NCBI RefSeq assembly: GCF_900107105.1 | Contig: NZ_FNOT01000003.1 | Coordinates: 62,001 to 126,000, forward strand | Direction of reading: 5' to 3' | DNA from: Geodermatophilus africanus | Lineage (GTDB): Bacteria > Actinomycetota > Actinomycetes > Mycobacteriales > Geodermatophilaceae | Length of the DNA stretch: 64,000 nucleotides | In this document: piece by piece, positions 54,644 to 63,222 of the stretch | Layout of the letters: each line of letters starts with the position of its first letter | Numbering within the stretch: position 1 is the stretch's first letter | Notes under the pieces: model-generated | The model's input: only the letters and a program-made list of their open reading frames with translations | What the model was told of the DNA's origin: nothing | Database searches by the model: none | Program-made: the position numbers and the translations under genes

Positions 54644-55423
54644 TCACAAGCAGGCCAGCATCAGCTCCCAGAAGGTCTCCGGCGTCTCGAGCGGCGGCAG
54701 GTGACCGGCGCCTTCGATGACGGCGTGGCGCGCACGGGGCAGTGCTCGGGCCATCGCCTCCGCTCCTTGGCGGAAGTCGCGCTTGTCCAGCTCGCCCGCC
54801 GCCACGAGCGTGGGGACGCTCAGCCGGGCGAGGGCGTCGGGGCGCTGCTCGACGGGGTCGGGGGCCTCCGTCGTCGGCGGGGCCTCGGCCTGCAGCGCGA
54901 ACGCACGCCGCTGCATCGCGGCCACCCGCTCACGCAGCTCCGGCGACGCGTCGGGCAGTGTCCACGCGTGGACGACGGCCTCGACGGCGGCCTCGATGTC
55001 TCCGCGCTGCAGTGCCGCTTCCTCCGCTTCCCAGGCGGCCTTCAGCTCGGGAGAAGGCTCCAGCGCGGGCGGTGGAGCCGAGATGAGCGCGAGCGCCGAC
55101 ACCCGGTCGGGCGCAACCAACGCCGCCCGGAGCGCCACCGCGCCCCCGAAGGAACTGCCGACGAGCGCGGCACGCACGATGGCCAGCCCGTCCATCGTGC
55201 GCAGGACATCCGCCCACGGAGCCTGCTCGCCGGATGCGACCCGCGCCTCGCCGAAGCCGGGGAGATCCACGGCCACCGCCCGGTAGCCGGCGTCGGCCAG
55301 GCGCTCCACGTACTCCGACCACATCGTGCGGTCGGCGATACCGGCGTGGATCAGTACGACGGCCGGCCCACTGCCGGCCTCGTCATGGGGGAGGATCACA
55401 GCCGCCCAGTCCCACAGGATCAC
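54644..55423 (-). CDS. Alpha/beta hydrolase (LipV-like position)
   Basis: A hydrolase of 259 residues. Nucleophile GSSFGGAVALRAAL, acid around VAAGELDKRDFRQ and His in GAGHLPPLETPE. The N-terminal VVLIHAGIADRTMWSEYVER is the oxyanion strand. It occupies the site where mycobacteria carry lipV between Rv3204 and Rv3202c, but on the other strand relative to the ATL gene; orthology is uncertain. GTG 55423. Confidence 0.8.
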   Translation of the reverse strand: MILWDWAAVILPHDEAGSGPAVVLIHAGIADRTMWSEYVERLADAGYRAVAVDLPGFGEARVASGEQAPWADVLRTMDGLAIVRAALVGSSFGGAVALRAALVAPDRVSALALISAPPPALEPSPELKAAWEAEEAALQRGDIEAAVEAVVHAWTLPDASPELRERVAAMQRRAFALQAEAPPTTEAPDPVEQRPDALARLSVPTLVAAGELDKRDFRQGAEAMARALPRARHAVIEGAGHLPPLETPETFWELMLACL

Positions 55424-56073
55424 GCTCGATCGGCACCGGCACCGTCCAGGGACGTGAGGGCACTCGGGACGCTCGATCTTCGGCGCGCAATCCTCCGCGC
55501 GTCAACCCTGCGTGGACCGCTCGGCCACGCCTACAGGCCGAAGCGCCTGCCGCCCGGCCGGCTGGTCATCCCGCTTCTCGATGTGGCGGCAGCCCTCGAG
55601 GCGGCCCCGGGTCAACAGATCGGTCACGGGCGTGCCGCTGTCTGCGGCGCTGAACCCACTGGCCCCTCAGTGCGCCGCCTCGAGGACACCTGGGCCGCCC
55701 GTTCCCAGGTGACTGGCGGCCATTGGTCGCGAGGTACCGCGCTGACGTCCGCTCCCCGTCGACCGATCCTGTTCCGCCGGACTGAGCGGATCGTGCGACT
55801 CCACAGCCAGCTGTCGACGTGGATCGCGTAGTCCCGTCGTGGAGGGTCGTTCGGCAGCGACCGAGGAACAGTGCGAGACGCAGTTGATGGTCGTGCACGC
55901 CGAGCTCCTCGTGACAGGAGGGGGCGGCCCATCTACCCCCTGCCGGTCGATGCCGGCCAGCTCGGACGATCTCGTCCACGACCGTGAGGGGTCGGTCGGG
56001 ACGACGCACGAGGGACCTGTGGAGCGAAGCCCTCGGTGTCCCGTGGTGGGCCGCCGTGGGACGGAGGGCAGCG
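55424..56073. other. 650-bp gene-poor region
   Basis: No recognisable gene is found on either strand, only shadow frames. GC content and codon structure look less regular than around it. Together with the truncated PH-like frame that follows, this may be a decayed segment between the hydrolase and adnA. Confidence 0.5.
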
Positions 56074-56424
56074 TCAGGCACGTGGCCGAAGGATCCACCT
56101 GCGCAGGCGGTCCAGCTCCGCAGCGTCGTGCCGTCGGAGGTGGCTGGTGGCACGCGGGCTGTCGCCCAGGAACATGATCGGGATCCACCCTCTCCCGCCC
56201 TCACCGTCGCGCCAACGAAGAGCGGGAAGGCCCGTGATCCCCTCGATGCTGGCCCTTGGCACGACGCGCGTACGCAGTAGGCCGCGGACGCGCACAACGC
56301 CGTCCCGGTGTTCCACGCCGATCGAGAGGCTGTGGACGGCGATGACGGCACCGACCCCCGAGGGGGCACTGCCGCGCCGGGGGAGCCCGTCCCTCCCGGG
56401 ATCGTCGGCCGCTCGTGGTGTCAT
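56074..56424 (-). pseudogene. PH-domain-like fragment, probably lacking its N-terminal membrane part
   Basis: The frame encodes IAVHSLSIGVEHRDGVVRVR, GLLRTRVVPRASIEGITGLP, GWIPIMFLGDSPRATSHLRR and LDRLRRWILRPRA, the C-terminal part of a small actinobacterial PH-domain membrane protein. Full-length relatives, as I recall them, have membrane helices first; here the frame before it has no hydrophobic segment and only one ATG, 7 bp from the adnA start. It may be a truncated gene or simply use an unusual start. Confidence 0.5.
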
Positions 56425-56430
56425 CGGGGG

Positions 56431-59400
56431 GTGGCACTGCGGGGGGACGAGTCGACGCCGGTCTACCGCCTCGTGCAGCCGGCCGTCGCGCCGGTGCGCA
56501 GACCCCGGCTCGACCCCACCCAGCAGGCCGTCGTCGACCACCCGGGCGGGCCGCTGCTGGTGCTGGCCGGCCCCGGCACGGGCAAGACGACGACCATCGT
56601 CGAGGCGGTCGCCGCGCGGATCGACCGCGGCGTCGACCCCGAGCAGATCCTCGTCCTGACCTTCAGCCGCCGGGCCGCCGCGGAGCTGCGCGACCGCGTC
56701 ACCGCGCGAGTGGCGCGCACCATCCGGGAGCCGCTGGCCCGCACCTTCCACTCCTACGCCTACGGCGTGCTGCGACGCGCGGCGCTGCTGCGCGGGGAGG
56801 CGCCCCCGCGGCTGCTCACCGCCGCCGAGCAGGACGCTGTCGTCGCCGAGCTGCTCCGCGGTGACCTGGCCGGGGAGGGTGCGGTGCGCTGGCCGGAGTC
56901 GCTGCTGCCGGCGCTGACCACCGCCGGGTTCCGCGGCGAGCTGCGCGACCTGCTGCTGCGGGCCACCGAGCGCGGCGTCGGCCCCGAGGTGCTGGCCGCC
57001 TGGAGCCGCGAGACCGGCACCGAGGCGTGGCTGCACGCCGCGGCCTTCCAGGAGCAGTACGAGGCGGTCACCGCCTTCTCCACCGCCGGTGGCGGTGACG
57101 CGTCGGGCTACGACCCCGCCGAGCTGGTCCGGGCCGCGATCGCCGAGCTCGAGGACGACCCGGCACTGCTGCGCGCGGAGCGCGAGCGGGCCCGCTGGCT
57201 GTTCGTCGACGAGTACCAGGACACCGACCCGGCACAGGTGGAACTGCTGCAGCTGCTCGCCGGTGGTGGGGGCGACCTGGTCGTCGTCGGCGACCCCGAC
57301 CAGGCCATCTACGCCTTCCGTGGTGCCGAGCCGCGCGGCATCGTCGAGTTCCCGGAGCGGTTCCGCACCGCCACCGGCCGGCCCGCACCGCGGCTGTCGC
57401 TGGGCGTCTGCCGGCGCTCGGGCCCGGCGCTGCTGGCGGTCAGCCGGCGGGTCGCCGAGGCGCTGCCCGGCCCGTGGGAGCACCGCCGGCTGGCCGCGGT
57501 CGAGGGTGCCGCGGAGGGTGCCGCGGAGGTGCACGTCTTCGGCGCGGCGTCGGTCGAGGCCGCCTACGTCGCCGACACCCTGCGCCGCGCACACCTGGTC
57601 GACGGCGTCCCGTGGTCGGAGATGGCCGTCGTCGTCCGCACGGCGCTCGCCGTCGGGCCGCTGCGGCGGGCGCTGACCTCGGCCGGCGTCCCCGTCGAGG
57701 TCGGCACCGACGACCTGCCGCTGGCCGCCCAGCCGGCCGTCGCACCGCTGCTCGCCGCGCTCACCGCCCTGCTGCCGCAGCCGGGCGTCGAGCCGGGCGC
57801 GCTCGCCCTCGACGAGATCGGCGCCGAGGCGCTGCTGACCTCCCCGCTGGGCGGCGCGACGGTGCTGGACCTGCGCCGCCTGCGCCGCGCGGTGCGGATC
57901 GCGCAGGCCCGGCGCGGGGTCGACGCCGACGAGCGGGGCGCGCCGCTGGCCACCGCGCTCACCGACGAGGCGCTGCTGGTGGAGCTGCCCGAGGCCGTCG
58001 CCCGTCCCGCCCGTCGGGTCGCCGACGTGCTGGCCGCCGGCCGGGTGGCACTGGCCCGCGACGGCTCCGCCGAGGACGTGCTCTGGGCGATCTGGCAGCG
58101 CAGCGGGCTGGCCGGCCGGTGGGCGCGGGCCAGCGCCGCCGGTGGAGCGGCCGGGGCGGTCGCCGACCGCGACCTCGACGCCGTCGTTGCGCTGTTCGAC
58201 GCCGCGGCGGGCTTCGTCGACCGGCTGCCCTCGGCGACCGTGGGCGCCTTCGTCGAGCACCTGTCGGCCCAGCAGCTGCCCGGGGTCGCCGGCGCGGGCC
58301 GGGAGTCGGCGGCCGACGCCGTCCGGCTGCTCACCGCGCACGCGTCCAAGGGCCTGGAGTGGGACGTCGTCTGCGTGGCCGGCGTGCAGGACGGCATCTG
58401 GCCCGACCTCCGCGACCGCGGCACGCTGCTGGGCACCGAGCTGCTGGTGGAGCGGGTGGCGGGCATCGACGGCGCCGTGATCGACCGGCGCGTGCACATG
58501 CTGGCCGAGGAGCGGCGGCTGTTCTACGTCGCCTGCACCCGCGCCCGCCGCCGGCTGGTGGTCACCGCCGTCGAGGGTGCCCTGGACGGTCCGGACGCCG
58601 GCGCGACCGCCTCCCGATTCCTCGACCTCGTCGTCGCCCCGCCCGACGACGGCCGACCGCTGACTCCGCTGCCGCGCTCGCTCACGCTGCCCGCGCTGGT
58701 CGCCGAGCTGCGGCGGGCGGTCAGCGACCCGCAGACCGAGCCGGCCCGCCGGTCGGCCGCCGCCGCGGTGCTGCGCCGGCTGGCCGACGAGGACGTGCCC
58801 GGCGCCTCCCCGGCCGACTGGTGGGGGCTGGCGCCGCTGTCCGACGACGCCCCGCTGGTGCCCGACGGCGAGCCGGTGCGGGTGCGCCCGTCGGCGATCG
58901 AGACCTTCCAGCGCTGTCCGCTGAAGTGGGTGCTCGGCGCGGTCGGCGCCGAGGCCTCGCCCGACGCCACCCGCACCGTCGGCTCGGCGGTGCACGCCGT
59001 CGCCCAGAAGGTGGCCGAGGGGCTGCCCGCCGCCGAGGCGCCGGCCGCGCTGGCCGAGGAGCTCGACCAGCTCGACCTCGGTCCCGGCTGGGCCGACCAG
59101 CGGCAGCGGACCGCCGCCCGGGACATGCTCGACCGGTTCCTGCGCTGGCACGTCGGCAACGTCCGCGAGCTGGTGGGCGCCGAGACCGACTTCGACGTCA
59201 CCGTCGGCCGGGCGCGCATCCGCGGCCAGGTCGACCGGCTCGAGCGCGACGGGGACGGCCGGCTGGTCGTCGTCGACCTCAAGACCGGCCGCACCGCCGC
59301 CCGCGACATCGACACCCACGGGCAGCTGGCCGCCTACCAGGTGGCCGTCGCGGCCGGCGCGTTCGGCGCGCACGGCGACGCGCCCGGCGGGGCGGCGCTG

Positions 59401-59619
59401 TTGCAGGTCGGCTCCGGGACGAGGGCCAAGGAGCAGGCGCAGGACCCGTTGCCCGCCGAAGTCCCGGTGACCGAGACCTGGGCCGGGGAGCTGGTGGCGC
59501 AGGTCGGCGACGGCATGGGCGCGGCCACCTTCGAGGTGCGCACCGGCAGCCACTGCTCCCGGTGCCCGGCCCGGCGCAGCTGCCCGCTGCACGAGCGCGG
59601 CCGGCAGGTCACGTCGTGA
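56431..59619 (+). CDS. adnA: AdnA, helicase-nuclease subunit
   Basis: A UvrD-like helicase fused to a RecB nuclease, 1062 residues (GTG 56431). Walker A is LAGPGTGKTTTIVEAV (about 47), motif II/III DEYQDTDPAQVELLQLL and VGDPDQAIYAFRGAEPRG, and later LTAHASKGLEWDVVCVAG. The C-terminal nuclease has VVVDLKTGRTAARDI (about 946). Cys in FQRCPLKWVLG and CSRCPARRSC likely hold an Fe-S cluster. With AdnB it forms the heterodimer that resects DNA double-strand breaks in mycobacteria, in place of RecBCD. ATG 56308 would add an unsupported extension. Confidence 0.92.
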   Translation: MALRGDESTPVYRLVQPAVAPVRRPRLDPTQQAVVDHPGGPLLVLAGPGTGKTTTIVEAVAARIDRGVDPEQILVLTFSRRAAAELRDRVTARVARTIREPLARTFHSYAYGVLRRAALLRGEAPPRLLTAAEQDAVVAELLRGDLAGEGAVRWPESLLPALTTAGFRGELRDLLLRATERGVGPEVLAAWSRETGTEAWLHAAAFQEQYEAVTAFSTAGGGDASGYDPAELVRAAIAELEDDPALLRAERERARWLFVDEYQDTDPAQVELLQLLAGGGGDLVVVGDPDQAIYAFRGAEPRGIVEFPERFRTATGRPAPRLSLGVCRRSGPALLAVSRRVAEALPGPWEHRRLAAVEGAAEGAAEVHVFGAASVEAAYVADTLRRAHLVDGVPWSEMAVVVRTALAVGPLRRALTSAGVPVEVGTDDLPLAAQPAVAPLLAALTALLPQPGVEPGALALDEIGAEALLTSPLGGATVLDLRRLRRAVRIAQARRGVDADERGAPLATALTDEALLVELPEAVARPARRVADVLAAGRVALARDGSAEDVLWAIWQRSGLAGRWARASAAGGAAGAVADRDLDAVVALFDAAAGFVDRLPSATVGAFVEHLSAQQLPGVAGAGRESAADAVRLLTAHASKGLEWDVVCVAGVQDGIWPDLRDRGTLLGTELLVERVAGIDGAVIDRRVHMLAEERRLFYVACTRARRRLVVTAVEGALDGPDAGATASRFLDLVVAPPDDGRPLTPLPRSLTLPALVAELRRAVSDPQTEPARRSAAAAVLRRLADEDVPGASPADWWGLAPLSDDAPLVPDGEPVRVRPSAIETFQRCPLKWVLGAVGAEASPDATRTVGSAVHAVAQKVAEGLPAAEAPAALAEELDQLDLGPGWADQRQRTAARDMLDRFLRWHVGNVRELVGAETDFDVTVGRARIRGQVDRLERDGDGRLVVVDLKTGRTAARDIDTHGQLAAYQVAVAAGAFGAHGDAPGGAALLQVGSGTRAKEQAQDPLPAEVPVTETWAGELVAQVGDGMGAATFEVRTGSHCSRCPARRSCPLHERGRQVTS

Positions 59620-59692
59620 GCGAGCTCGCGAGCCCACGCATGGGCACAGCAGTCCGGCGAACGCGGCCGACGAGCGCCAGCGAGGAGGACGC

Positions 59693-62600
59693 GTGAGTCG
59701 GCGGACGCCCACCGCGGAGGCGCAGCTCTCCTTCGACGACGCCCTGTTCGGTGCTGCCCCCGAGCCGGTGCGGGAGCGCCGGACGCTCACCCCCGCCGAG
59801 GTCGCCGCGCGCTGCGGCCTGACCTACGCGCCCTCGGACGAGCAGGCGCGGGTGGTGTCGGCGCCGGCCGACCGGCCGCTGGTCGTCGTCGCCGGTGCCG
59901 GGTCGGGCAAGACCGAGACGATGGCCGCCCGCGTCTGCTGGCTGGTGGCCAACGAGCTGGTAGGCCCCGACGCGATCCTCGGGCTGACGTTCACGCGCAA
60001 GGCGGCCAGCGAGCTCAACGAGCGCATCCGGATCCGGCTGGGCGCGCTGTCCCGGCACCCGGAGACCGACCCGGAGCTCCGGGAGCGGCTGGCCGTCGCG
60101 ATGCCGACGGTGTCGACCTACCACGGCTACGCGGCGTCGCTGGTCAGCGAGCACGGGCTCCGGATCGGCGTCGAGCCCGGCGCCGGGGTGCTCGGCCCGG
60201 CGATGTGCTGGGGGCAGGCGGCGTCCGTCGTGTCCGGCTGGACCGGCGACATGGACGACGTCCAGCTCACGCCGCTGACCACCGTCGAGGACGTGCTGGC
60301 GCTGGCCGGCGAGCTGGGCGAGCACGACATCCCCGCCGACCGGCTGCGCGCCTGGACCGCGCAGCTGGAGCGGCGGGTCGCCGGCTACCCCGATGCGAAG
60401 GGCAAGCGGGGCCCCTACAAGCCGGTGCTCGACATGCTGGCCCGCCAGCGCGCCCGCGTGGCGCTGCTGCCGCTGGTCGAGGCGTTCGAGGCGCGCAAGC
60501 GGGCGGCCGGGGCGATCGACCACTCCGACCAGGTGGCGCTGGCCGCGCGGGTCGCCGTCTCCGCGCCCGAGGTGGGTCGCCGCGAGCGGGCCCGCTGGCG
60601 GATCGTGCTGCTCGACGAGTACCAGGACACCAGCGTCGGACAGCTGCGGATGCTCGAGGCGCTGTTCGGCCGCACCTCCGGGCACGCGGTGCTCGCCGTC
60701 GGGGACCCCCGGCAGTCGATCTACGGCTGGCGTGGCGCGTCGGCCGGCACGATCGAGCGCTTCGCCCGCACCTTCCCCGGCGTCCGCGGGACGGACGCCC
60801 AGCGGCTCACCCTGGCCACCAGCTGGCGGAACGACGGCGCGGTGCTCGCCGTCGCCAACGCCGTCGCGGGGCTGCTGCCGGCGCCCGACGTGCCGCTGCC
60901 CGACCTCGCCCCGGCTCCCACCGCCGGGCACGGGCTGGTCACCGCCGGCCTCTACACCACCGTGGCGGAGGAGACCGAGGCGCTCGCCGACCGGCTGGCC
61001 GCCTGCTGGCGCGGCGCGGACCCCGCGCTGCCGGCGCGCGCCGACGGCCGGCCCCCGACGACGGCGGTGCTGGTGCGCACCCGCAAGCAGCTGCCCGGCA
61101 TCGCCGCCGCGCTGCGCGCCCGGGGCCTGCCGGTGACGGTCGTCGGCCTGGGCGGGCTCCTGGAGGTGCCCGAGGTCTCGGACGTCGTCGCGACGCTGAC
61201 CGTCCTGGTCGACCCCAGCGCCGGCGACGCGATGGGCCGGCTGCTGACCGGCGCCCGCTGGCGGATCGGCCCGCGCGACCTCGCCGCGCTGGAGGCCCGG
61301 GCCCGCGCGCTGGTGCACTCCCGGAAGCCGGATCGCGAGGACGGTGACGACCCTCGCCCGTCCGAGCGCGGCAGCATCGTCGAGGCGCTCGACGACCTCG
61401 GGGACCCCGCCGCCTACTCGCCCGCCGCGTACCGGCGGCTGCGCCGGCTGGCTGCGGAGCTGGCCCACCTGCGCGGCCGGCTGGGGGAGTCGCTGCCCGA
61501 CCTGGTCGACGACGTCGCCCGGGTGCTGGGCCTGGAGACCGAGCTGGCCAGCGCGCCGGGCGTCAGTCCCGGCTCGGCGCGGGCGCACCTCGACGCGCTG
61601 CACGCGGTCGCCGCCGAGTTCACCGAGCTGGCCGAGCTGCCCTCGCTGCCGGCCTTCCTCGGCTACCTCGGCGACGCCGAGGAGCGCGAGCGCGGCCTCG
61701 AGCCCGGCGAGGTCGCGGTCGACCCCGAGTCGATCCAGCTGCTCACCGGCCACTCGGCCAAGGGCCTCGAGTGGGACGTCGTCGCCGTGCCGGGCATGAC
61801 CGCCGACCAGTTCCCTTCCCGCACCGACACCAGCGACTCCTGGGTCAAGGACCCGGGCGCGGTCCCGGTCGACCTGCGCACCACCGACCGCGAGGAGCTG
61901 CCGCAGCTGCGGCTGCCGGTGCCCGGCTCCGGCGACCAGGCCGCGGTGCGCGCCGCGCTCGAGGACTACGTCGAGGAGTGGAAGCGCTTCGGCGAGGCCG
62001 AGGAGATCCGGCTCGGCTACGTCGTCGTGACCCGCGCCAAGCACCTGCTGGTGTGCTCGGGCAGCTGGTGGCGCGAGGGCGTGAAGCCGAACGGCCCGTC
62101 GGTGCTGCTCGACACGGTCCGCCGCGCGTGCACCGCCGGCGCCGGCGTCGTCGTCGCGTGGACCGAGCGACCCGATGAGGGCGCCACCAACCCGGCGCTC
62201 GACGAGTGGCCGGTCGGCGTCTGGCCCGCTGACCCGCTCTCCCCGCCGCGCCGCCGGGCGCTCACCGCCGCGGCCGAGCTGGTGGCCGGCGCCGCCCCGC
62301 ACCCGCTGGACCCGGACGCCGCCCTCGGCAGCGCCGACCCCGAGGTGGAGCGGTGGGTGCGCGACGCCGACCTGCTCCTGCGCGAACGGCGGCGCACCGC
62401 CCGCCCGACCGTCGAGGTGCCGCTGCCCAGCCACCTGTCGGTGTCCGAGCTGGTCGCGCTGCGCCGCGACCCGGCCGAGCTGGCCCGGCGGCTGCGCCGG
62501 CCGATGCCCGCCGCGCCTGCGCCGCTGGCCCGTCGCGGCACCGCCTTCCACGCCTGGCTGGAGGAGCGCTTCGGCGCCGCCCGGTTGCTCGACCTCGACG

Positions 62601-63034
62601 AGCTGCCCGGCTCCGGCGACGAGTCCGCCGCCCCCGACGGCGCGCTCGCCGCGCTGCAGGAGGCGTTCCTCGCCGGCCCGTGGGCCGACCGGCAGCCGGT
62701 CGAGGTGGAGGTGCCGTTCGAGACGCCCCTGGGCCCGCTCACCCTGCGCGGCCGCATCGACGCGATCTTCGACGACGGGAGTGGCGGCTTCGAGGTGGTC
62801 GATTGGAAGACCGGCCCCCCGCCGTCGGGCGCGGAGCTCGCGGCCGCGGCGGTGCAGCTGGCCGCCTACCGGCTGGGCTGGTCACGGCTGACCGGCGTCC
62901 CGGTCGAGCGGGTCAGCGCCGGGTTCCACCACGTCGCGGCCGCCGTCACCGTGCGCCCGGTCGACCTGCTCGACGAGGCCGGCCTGCTGGCGCTGGTCAC
63001 CGGAACCACTGAAGGGGAGCCGGAGGGGTACTGA
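59693..63034 (+). CDS. adnB: AdnB, helicase-nuclease subunit
   Basis: A helicase-nuclease of 1113 residues. Walker A is VAGAGSGKTETMAARVCWLV (about 68), then GLTFTRKAASELNERIRIRL, LLDEYQDTSVGQLRMLEALF, VGDPRQSIYGWRGASAGTIE and LTGHSAKGLEWDVVAVPG. The C-terminal nuclease has FEVVDWKTGPPPSGAE (about 1032). It lacks the Cys cluster seen in AdnA. In mycobacteria AdnB is the lead motor subunit. It follows adnA after 73 bp, with GAGGAGG before the GTG at 59693. Confidence 0.93.
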   Translation: MSRRTPTAEAQLSFDDALFGAAPEPVRERRTLTPAEVAARCGLTYAPSDEQARVVSAPADRPLVVVAGAGSGKTETMAARVCWLVANELVGPDAILGLTFTRKAASELNERIRIRLGALSRHPETDPELRERLAVAMPTVSTYHGYAASLVSEHGLRIGVEPGAGVLGPAMCWGQAASVVSGWTGDMDDVQLTPLTTVEDVLALAGELGEHDIPADRLRAWTAQLERRVAGYPDAKGKRGPYKPVLDMLARQRARVALLPLVEAFEARKRAAGAIDHSDQVALAARVAVSAPEVGRRERARWRIVLLDEYQDTSVGQLRMLEALFGRTSGHAVLAVGDPRQSIYGWRGASAGTIERFARTFPGVRGTDAQRLTLATSWRNDGAVLAVANAVAGLLPAPDVPLPDLAPAPTAGHGLVTAGLYTTVAEETEALADRLAACWRGADPALPARADGRPPTTAVLVRTRKQLPGIAAALRARGLPVTVVGLGGLLEVPEVSDVVATLTVLVDPSAGDAMGRLLTGARWRIGPRDLAALEARARALVHSRKPDREDGDDPRPSERGSIVEALDDLGDPAAYSPAAYRRLRRLAAELAHLRGRLGESLPDLVDDVARVLGLETELASAPGVSPGSARAHLDALHAVAAEFTELAELPSLPAFLGYLGDAEERERGLEPGEVAVDPESIQLLTGHSAKGLEWDVVAVPGMTADQFPSRTDTSDSWVKDPGAVPVDLRTTDREELPQLRLPVPGSGDQAAVRAALEDYVEEWKRFGEAEEIRLGYVVVTRAKHLLVCSGSWWREGVKPNGPSVLLDTVRRACTAGAGVVVAWTERPDEGATNPALDEWPVGVWPADPLSPPRRRALTAAAELVAGAAPHPLDPDAALGSADPEVERWVRDADLLLRERRRTARPTVEVPLPSHLSVSELVALRRDPAELARRLRRPMPAAPAPLARRGTAFHAWLEERFGAARLLDLDELPGSGDESAAPDGALAALQEAFLAGPWADRQPVEVEVPFETPLGPLTLRGRIDAIFDDGSGGFEVVDWKTGPPPSGAELAAAAVQLAAYRLGWSRLTGVPVERVSAGFHHVAAAVTVRPVDLLDEAGLLALVTGTTEGEPEGY

Positions 63035-63045
63035 CCCGCGCGGTG

Positions 63046-63222
63046 CGGCCCCGTCCCGAGGCTCGCCCCGAGCCTGACCGGCCCCGTCCAGAGGCTCGCC
63101 GCGAGCCGACCGGCCCCGTCCAGAGGCTCGCCGCGAGCCGACCGGCCCCGTCCAGAGGCTCGCCGCGAGCCTGCGAGCGGTGAGGAGGACGGGGTCCTTC
63201 TCGAGGAGGACGGGGTCCTCTC
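63046..63222 (-). repeat. Repeat element, locus 10: 32-bp tandem array plus stop-adjacent modules
   Basis: Three nearly identical 32-bp units (GACCGGCCCCGTCCAGAGGC then TCGCCGCGAGCC; 63076, 63108 and 63140) and a diverged fourth precede them. Each holds the hairpin GGCTCG-CCG-CGAGCC. Between them and the convergent hydrolase stop are two GAGGAGGACGGGGTCCT modules, the minus-sense GAAGGACCCC type. The array lies between adnB and the hydrolase and may stop both transcripts. Confidence 0.85.

Noticed and set aside
63046-63171. CRISPR array
   Set aside because: The 32-bp units are directly adjacent with no unique spacers and no cas genes are near.
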